NCBI GenBank assembly: GCA_026419775.2
Contig: JAOPGA020001814.1
Location: 1-22,209 of the forward strand
Reading direction: 5' to 3'
Origin: Acrasis kona
Taxonomy: Eukaryota > Heterolobosea > Eutetramitea > Acrasida > Acrasidae
DNA: 22,209 nt
Shown in pieces: positions 17,445 to 22,209 of the stretch. Under the pieces are notes generated by a model that saw nothing but the letters and a program-made list of their open reading frames with translations, did not search any database and had not been told where the DNA came from. The first letter of the stretch is position 1. Every line of letters starts with the position of its first letter. A program made the translations under genes and the position numbers.

Positions 17445-17966
17445 ATTGTTGTCTATTAGTGAATTGAAAAGCAATAATCACCCTGCTATGTGGGTTGGGA
17501 CTTGAAGTGGGTTTGTTTGATCAAATTATGATTTAATCAAAATCGAAAAATCCTCTATTTATACCTTCTAGGATCTAATAAATCAAAATCAGAACCTGTC
17601 TTTATTCAACAGTTCTAAAAAGCTTTGTTACGTTGTAAAACTTCGAATAAAGAAGCGTTGGTCGACGGAGTTAGTTATGAGAGCAGCCATATGTAGTATT
17701 GTTGTCGTTGAGAACAGATGCGTGATTCGAAATCTCTTCTCGATGATCAACTCAATAATAAAGCACTGTTCGGGGCAAGGAAATCAACACAGAAAGGATC
17801 ATCACATCCAAAAATAGTAGTAATATCTAAAAACCATTCTAGTTTTGCGACTCGATATTAGCACCAATCTTGTGTGAAGTTCCCTTCCATTGTACAAACG
17901 TCATTTATAATATTTATAGAACTGTTTGATTTATTGAAAAAACAATGCTGATGTGTTTCGCTTGAA
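17445..17966. other. intergenic stretch, nothing supported
   Basis: About 520 bp of AT-rich sequence with stops in all frames. No RNA gene, repeat or coding piece is evident. The last 100 bp should contain the promoter of the gene at 17967. Confidence 0.5.
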
Positions 17967-18581
17967 ATGTTTAAAATAAAAATGATAAGAAGGCTAGCCT
18001 CATCTTTGAAAAGAGCAGTATTAGGAAGGAAGAAGAAGGTACAAGTAGAAGCATCACCTAGTGCAGAACAAGATGACGAAAAGAAGGAAATAATGATGGA
18101 GAGAAGAAGGAAGAGCAAAGCCATACGATTCTCAACGTCTTTTTCCATTGAAACTGATAAACAAAAGCATTCATTTGTACACACCGTTTTAGGAGATGAA
18201 TCCATACAGAACATAATAGTCAAATATGATCACGAGGGAGCATTACCAATCTGGAGATGCATACAAACATATAGAGAAAAGAAGGACTCAAAACAAAGAA
18301 TAGAGGCTGTATCTAATATTGTAAAATTATGTAGCTCGGTCAAATACAAACCATTTTTGAAGGACGTTACATCACTCCAAGATCAATCTCTTAATGAGTT
18401 GGAGAATGAAATAGAAAAGACATTATCGGATATAATGTACCTTTTCGTTCCCACTGAGAAGATGGAACTAAGCTACTATATTAGGAAAAACCAAAACAAC
18501 ACGTCTGATACTAACAAAACAGTATTTAGCAGCAGCATGGTATTAGATGTGACAACTAACAGAAGAAGAACATTTACATGA
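17967..18581 (+). CDS. small basic-N-terminus protein, possibly RGS-like
   Basis: Single exon, 204 residues. The N-terminus is basic (MFKIKMIRRLASSLKRAVLG, then RKKK), which could bind membranes or nucleic acid. Residues about 72-165 are helical. The order SFVHTVLGDESIQNIIVKYD, then GALPIWRCIQTYREKKDSKQ, RIEAVSNIVKLC and SLNELENEIEKTLSDIMYLF recalls RGS domains (short first helices, the hydrophobic-x-x-W helix, then a terminal helix pair), but the match is pattern-level only. If it is RGS it would accelerate G-alpha GTPase. Alternatives are another all-helical bundle. The tail is Ser/Thr/Asn-rich. ATG at 17967 is the first in frame; MIRRL at 17982 is an alternative. Confidence 0.6.
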   Translation: MFKIKMIRRLASSLKRAVLGRKKKVQVEASPSAEQDDEKKEIMMERRRKSKAIRFSTSFSIETDKQKHSFVHTVLGDESIQNIIVKYDHEGALPIWRCIQTYREKKDSKQRIEAVSNIVKLCSSVKYKPFLKDVTSLQDQSLNELENEIEKTLSDIMYLFVPTEKMELSYYIRKNQNNTSDTNKTVFSSSMVLDVTTNRRRTFT

Positions 18582-18589
18582 ATAAAAGC

Positions 18590-18839
18590 CAACTATTTTT
18601 TCTATAAGTCGGCGTTGTGCTTCCTCTATTATACATGATCTCAATTTAGCAGGTAATGTATTATTGGATCCAGAAAGATTCATCTCCACAAACACAAACA
18701 GGACAAGTAGATGTAGGATTAGTTATAGCTGGTGGAGACGGAGATGTGGCGTTGGAGTTGGTGTAGGAGTTGATGGAGTAGGTTTATCTGTTTGTTTAGG
18801 AGTAGGAGTTAAAAATAGAATATCACCTGGTGGCCAGTG
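18590..18839 (-). pseudogene. decayed relative of the NLSGDNN surface-protein gene
   Basis: Minus-strand reading in three frames follows the order of the surface gene at 1-1236. HWPPGDILFLTPTP corresponds to HWYDAGETEAPGGDRC and the following Pro/Thr stalk, with an internal deletion. KPTPSTPTPTPTP is stalk. After a frameshift near 18745, ATSPSPPAITNPTSTCPVCV, then CGD matches SPPVNLTPKPTTCPPCPCG. After a second shift near 18680, NLSGSNNTLPAKLRS matches NLSGDNNASPARRLRS. There is no start codon and the relic is embedded between two intact plus-strand genes. At least two frameshifts and the shortening make it a relic. Confidence 0.6.
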
Positions 18840-18890
18840 AGATAATTTTTTGTTGTAAGATTTATTGTAACTGAAGATCAACAAAAAAAC

Positions 18891-21800
18891 ATGGTAGTCA
18901 AGAAGAAGCAGTCAATCGAAAACGTGGAACAGTTCTGCAGTTCGTATATAACCGCAATCATACTTACTTTTCAGGATATGTAGATCAATTAGATAAGATT
19001 TCAGAAAAAAACCAACAGCCATCACTTGATGTCAACACTACAACAATCATCGATTCTATAGAGAAGCTAGTACAAACTAAATTGACGAATCCAGACCGAA
19101 CAATCCAAGATGCCTTAAAGAGTGCTGCCTCCAAACTATGGAACGCATGTGTATCAAGATCCCAACGAAAGCAAAACGAACCAAAAGACATCCAAATACT
19201 ATTCTCAAGAAGTAAGTTCGCAATTCCTTCATATTAACAACCACTAGTGAGACAAGTAGCATGTGACGTAATTACATCTTCATGGAAGGACAACACACAA
19301 GCCAGACACATTGAATGCTTAAGACTTTACAACAGAACGGCCAAATCATGGAGAGACGCTTCAGATCTTGACAAAGCCAACAAATGTTACGACAACGCTT
19401 CAAACCTTGCTGATCTCATAAGCGACAGAGCAATGGAAGAAATCATATCCGACATGGAACAAGACGAAGATCAAGCAATCAAAGAAAAACAAGAAGCATT
19501 AACATCAGCTTATACTTTTTATATGACCAGATCACAAATTGTAAAAATCAAATTCCATCACATTTTTATAACATTCAAGCACTGGGAATCGAATCAAAAA
19601 GAATTAGCAATGACTAGTATCAATAAAGTGAAAAGATTCTTAGAGTACCTCCCCGCAGAGGTACAGTTGTTTTGTTTTGTAAAATAATATTTATTTATAG
19701 ATCCACAATGTGTCCATGACTCAATACAATAACGCCGTCGAACTCCACAAATCTAAAAACTATGACGATGCGATCGTCTGGCTAAAAGAATGCTTGGAAG
19801 TATCAGAGAAGGATCCTAATCGACAAGTCTCCAAATACTCTAGAACCTTGAGATTGCTATCCAACTGCTACTTGGAAGTCAAGAACGTCGATCATGCTTT
19901 AAATTGCATCCAATTAGCTAATAAATCTTATAAGACTTCTCCTGGTCTAGTGCTACAAACTAAAATCTATATCCATATGAATAGAGAAGAAGAAGTAAAT
20001 CATTCACTCGTAGAAACGGTCAACCATCCCGAAACTAATTTAAAAATGTAAAAAGTTTGTTCATCCATATTTATTTATACCCATAGTGCATTATCCATCT
20101 GTCAGCTCGTTTGTGATCATAAATTGTTTGTTCATTACAATTCCTCTACGTCAATCTGACCATCATGTAGCTACACATGCACCTACAATGGATACCAAGC
20201 CATCTTGACTAGATTCCACACTAGTACCAGCGATCACGCCGCTGCTCTTCTTCGATACTTTGACTTTTTGACAAGTCCAGGCTCAGGTTACTCCTCCATG
20301 GCCAATCAAGTGATCGAAGAGCTCAGAAACAATTCAAACTTGTCTATGGAGGACAGAATTCCATTATCCTACATGACTCAATTTCATACATTGCTCTGGA
20401 ACTTGGGAGTGAGTACCTACAAGGACAAGGACTACAAGTCAAGTTTAGAATGGTCGAGTTTAAAAATTTATTAATTGATGCTGACTTGATGTGATAGGTA
20501 CCAAACAGCACTCGATCTCATTCCAATAGACGATCATGTCAACAAATCAAAAACGTTACGATTCATCGGAAGGATCCATTTGCATCTGAACCAATTAGAT
20601 GAAGCATTGATAGCAGCCAAGGATGCCGAACGATTAGATGATACTTGTTTCCAAACATTATTCTTATTGTTTCAAATTCAATGCAAGAACAAGAATGTAA
20701 AGGATGCATGTCATTACCTCAAAAAAGCATCATCCACCGAAGATTTCAACAGCGACTATTTTGCATTAGCAGCACAAGAATCTCACGAGGTACATTTTTT
20801 TTTCACACATTTAATCACCACGTAGAACGATCAAGATGAAATTGCAATGGAGGCCTTGGAATCACTCTTAAAAACAGATGGAAATAAAACAGTAAAAGAG
20901 AAGGGAACCATTCTTAGACATTTAGTTTCCATCAGTCACAAATTAAACGATCACGATAAAGTTAATCATTACCTAAAAATCATGGTCGATCTATTACGTT
21001 CGAAAGGAGCAAGAGAATTATTCAAACAAGAATCGGTCGAAAATGAATTGGAATGGTTTCATCGTGTTTCATGGTAAGTACCTCGACCATCTTCCCATCA
21101 TCTCATCATTGATTAGGAATAATGCCATCGAACACATTAAAGTAAAAGATTATTCCAAAATTGATTCATACATGAAGTACGCTTGGGAATTTTACCTTTA
21201 TAAAGAATCTTCAAAATCAATTCTGGAAAGTCAAAAAATATGCATCATGACTCGAATCATGTGTAGTATCGAATTGAATCAATCCCATGAAAATGACAAA
21301 TCAATGTTATTGAACTCCTTATCAGAAATTGAAAAATGCAAAAGAATATGTTCGAAATTATCAACAGTAAGTGGACATTTAAAAATGATTAATTACATTT
21401 TTATAGGATTCTTCAAAAGTGGACAAGGCGCTTCCTGTTCTATTGCTTTGTGAATTGAAAATCAAATTGTTATTAGAGAGATCGAATGATGAAATTAATG
21501 AATTAATTAAAATGGGTGTTTCTACATTGGACCAACATTCGCCACTAGATATGATTATTGGAATATTGATCGATGCGCCAAAAAAATACATTCCATGTAA
21601 GTAACATTTCATCATTTCCATCACATCACATTTAGCCTATGTGGATGCAATCAAATTAAACATTCAAAAATTAACACAACAAACTAAAAACACTCAATAC
21701 GATAAAATGGGTACGTACTTTATAAAATTTAAAATTTTGATTTTGATGCATTAATGTAGTGAGATTATATAGAAGATGGATAAGTGCATGTAATACGAGA

Positions 21801-22132
21801 GAAGATTCTATCGAACCAACCGAACAAGTCATTCAAATGCTAAACAACATGATGCAAGTGAACGAAAATGTGATTCCATTAGATGAATTAAAATACATTA
21901 CGACGGATGCATGGAACAATGCTGTTTATTTTTACAAGTTTGAACTCTTTTTAAAATTTTGAAATTCTGAAATTTTAGATTGATGAGATTTGGTAAAGCG
22001 GAGAAGTGGATGGTGATGAGCATGTCGTTGAGTAGTTTTTTGCCGCTCGATGATGATTTGAGAAGAAATATAACGAATGGATATAACTCTACTTTACAAA
22101 AGATTCAAGCTGAGAAGGAAAGTAATAAATAA
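18891..22132 (+). CDS. ZIP4: meiotic crossover protein ZIP4/SPO22/TEX11 homologue, 14 exons
   Basis: Exons: 18891-18939, 18975-19211, 19248-19540, 19580-19660, 19701-20047, 20087-20125, 20171-20452, 20498-20789, 20826-21073, 21117-21366, 21407-21596, 21636-21710, 21760-21937, 21979-22132. All phases close, giving 904 residues, the usual length for TEX11/ZIP4. Introns are 35-49 nt. Hallmarks in order: LRLYNRTAKSWRDASDLDKA; TLRLLSNCYLEVKNVDHALN, then SPGLVLQTKIYI; TLLWNLGVSTYKDKDYKSSL joined by splicing to EWYQTALDLIP; and the C-terminal AWNNAVYFYK joined to LMRFGKAEKWMVMSMSLSSF. This TPR-superhelix protein scaffolds the ZMM crossover pathway at synaptonemal-complex sites. Least certain points are exon 1 (donor GTTCGT) and whether 19541-19579, which is stop-free and 39 nt long, is removed. 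Confidence 0.88.
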
Positions 22133-22209
22133 GTTTTTTATGATGATTGTTTTGTGTGTTGATTTTTGTGTGTTGTTTTACCTGTTACAATCAACTCAAA
22201 GTTGAATTC

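Overview
This is eukaryotic nuclear DNA, most likely from a free-living single-celled flagellate. It encodes an axonemal radial-spoke protein (RSPH3), actin regulators (CAPZ beta and a short CAP), a meiotic ZIP4/TEX11-type protein and secreted or surface proteins. Introns are very short (33-51 nt for nearly all that can be inferred) and intergenic gaps are often under 200 bp. TAA and TGA are the stops of the well-supported genes and the standard code fits throughout. The species cannot be named from the sequence.

Layout. Position 1-1236 (-): 5' part of a mucin-like surface protein that runs off the left edge. 1557-2233 (-): uncertain small gene. 2310-2966 (+): short cyclase-associated protein. 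3047-3314 (-): small secreted protein. 3398-5695 (-): secreted PQQ-type beta-propeller enzyme whose true last exon lies past a 42-nt intron. 5910-7146 (+): RSPH3. 7335-8174 (+): capping protein beta. 8241-11330 (+): about 1000-residue helical protein with a Ser-Pro-rich linker and a C-terminal UBZ-like zinc finger. 11368-12507 (-): type I membrane beta-propeller protein.

From 12508 to about 17966 the window is a low-density accessory zone. It holds exon-like fragments, a 5'-truncated hAT transposon that appears to have cut a secreted-protein gene, an orphan 312-residue ORF, and a probable DNA element with subterminal CCACC/GTGG repeats enclosing decayed coding sequence. At 17967-18581 (+) is a small, possibly RGS-like protein. 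At 18590-18839 (-) is a decayed relative of the first surface gene. At 18891-22132 (+) is a complete 14-exon ZIP4/SPO22/TEX11 homologue, reconstructed here with consistent splice phases.

The most novel signal is a local surface-protein system. A repeated motif (NLSGDNNASPARR) occurs five times in the first gene and once, decayed, about 18 kb away. A Cys module (CxxCPxGxxxW...GDxCxC) is shared between that surface gene and the C-terminus of the neighbouring PQQ-type enzyme.
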